The translations under genes and the position numbers were made by a program. A DNA stretch of 6,141 bases, from positions 1 through 6,141 of the forward strand of contig CALVIK010000030.1 of assembly GCA_944329545.1 (NCBI GenBank). Reading direction: 5' to 3'. The notes below the pieces were generated by a model. That model was given only the letters and a program-made list of their open reading frames with translations, did no database searches and was not told the origin of the DNA. Source of the DNA: an uncultured Bacilli bacterium. Its GTDB lineage: Bacteria > Bacillota_I > Bacilli_A > RF39 > UBA660. This document shows, piece by piece, positions 5,945 to 6,141 of this stretch (the stretch's first letter is position 1; every line of letters starts with the position of its first letter).

Positions 5945-5980
5945 ATTGAATTGTTTTAAAATAAGAAATAGATTTTTTAT

Positions 5981-6009
5981 TTGACAGAAAAGGTAATTTT
6001 TAGTATAAT
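5981..6009 (+). promoter_or_regulatory. Perfect-consensus sigma-A promoter of the prepilin gene
   Basis: TTGACA (5981-5986) and TATAAT (6004-6009) match the consensus at all twelve positions, with a 17-base spacer. The predicted start is near 6016, about 25 bases before ATG 6041. An inverted repeat covers the -10 box. Confidence 0.88.
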
Positions 6010-6019
6010 TTTACTAAAA
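5998..6019. repeat. Inverted repeat over the prepilin promoter -10 box, possible operator
   Basis: TTTTAGTA (5998-6005) is the exact reverse complement of TACTAAAA (6012-6019), with a 6-base spacer. The dyad covers the -10 hexamer and the expected start site. This is a common place for a repressor dimer to bind; a short hairpin at the 5' end of the RNA is the alternative. Which protein would bind is unknown. Confidence 0.45.
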
Positions 6020-6040
6020 TATGAAAGCTGGATGATGCAA

Positions 6041-6141
6041 ATGAAACAAAGGGGTTTTACTTTAGTCGAGTTACTGGCTGTAGTATTAATTTTAACTGGT
6101 TTGATGTTGATAATTATTCCTTTAATGACTATGCAACTGAA
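6041..6141 (+). CDS. Type IV prepilin-like protein, N-terminal part (cut by window end)
   Basis: The 33 complete codons begin MKQRGFTLVELLAVVLIL, a textbook prepilin signal. A short basic leader ends in Gly5, Phe6 would be the methylated first mature residue, and Glu10 is the conserved +5 glutamate, followed by a hydrophobic helix. Such proteins are cut and methylated by a PilD/ComC peptidase and assembled into type IV or competence pseudopili. ComGC-like major pseudopilin and another minor pilin are both possible; the visible part cannot decide. In-frame ATGs also occur at 6032 and 6035. I chose 6041 because GGATGAT (6030-6036) can act as a weak ribosome binding site for it, and because a leader of a few residues is typical. 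The gene opens a new transcription unit with a perfect promoter. Confidence 0.85.
   Translation, partial: MKQRGFTLVELLAVVLILTGLMLIIIPLMTMQL

Noticed and set aside
6032..6040. ATG 6032 or 6035 as the prepilin start
   Set aside because: Both are in frame but have no ribosome binding site at a usable distance. They would also turn GGATGAT, the only candidate site for ATG 6041, into coding sequence. They cannot be fully excluded.
1..6141. UGA recoding, reverse-strand genes, CRISPR array, insertion sequence or tRNA gene
   Set aside because: Tryptophan is TGG throughout and no gene needs TGA as sense. No long minus-strand frame with family similarity, no spaced direct repeats, no transposase or paired terminal repeats, and no tRNA cloverleaf were seen.

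Overview
The window reads as chromosomal DNA of a low-GC, Gram-positive-type bacterium, probably an uncultured gut Bacilli or Mollicutes-related lineage. The evidence is AT-rich codon use, strong AAGGAGG ribosome binding sites, sigma-A type promoters, an isoleucine T-box leader, and the sepF-divIVA-ileS order seen around the Bacillus division cluster. The standard code fits: tryptophan is written TGG, and TGA is not needed as a sense codon in any gene. All genes are on the + strand. The lineage is an inference; no marker here fixes it.

Layout. Positions 1-345 hold the 3' end of a wall-synthesis protein, a PASTA domain plus an acidic and Gly/Ser-rich tail, closed by a strong terminator (353-380). 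An MgtC/SapB-family membrane protein follows (436-1140). Next come two division genes, each with its own extended -10 promoter: sepF (1271-1669) and divIVA (1719-2198). A promoter buried in the last codons of divIVA appears to start a T-box leader (about 2199-2411). Its specifier reads ATC (Ile), and it controls ileS (2433-5159), a complete 908-residue isoleucyl-tRNA synthetase. A terminator (5175-5210) closes ileS.

The right end looks accessory. A single Fic-family gene (5274-5927) has its own promoter and is bounded by terminators on both sides. It carries a class II-like N-terminal inhibitory motif, but glutamine replaces the catalytic histidine. After it, a perfect-consensus promoter with a dyad over its -10 box drives a gene cut by the window edge. 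The start of that gene is a textbook type IV prepilin signal.

How it fits together. The left part combines wall synthesis (PASTA protein), Z-ring anchoring (SepF) and pole/septum recognition (DivIVA), next to translation (ileS), which is regulated by uncharged tRNA-Ile. The Fic gene and the pilin gene are independent units. The points most worth a second look are the Fic active-site substitution, the T-box with its promoter inside divIVA and its unusual terminator pairing, and the dyad on the pilin promoter. I see no CRISPR array, insertion sequence, tRNA or rRNA gene.
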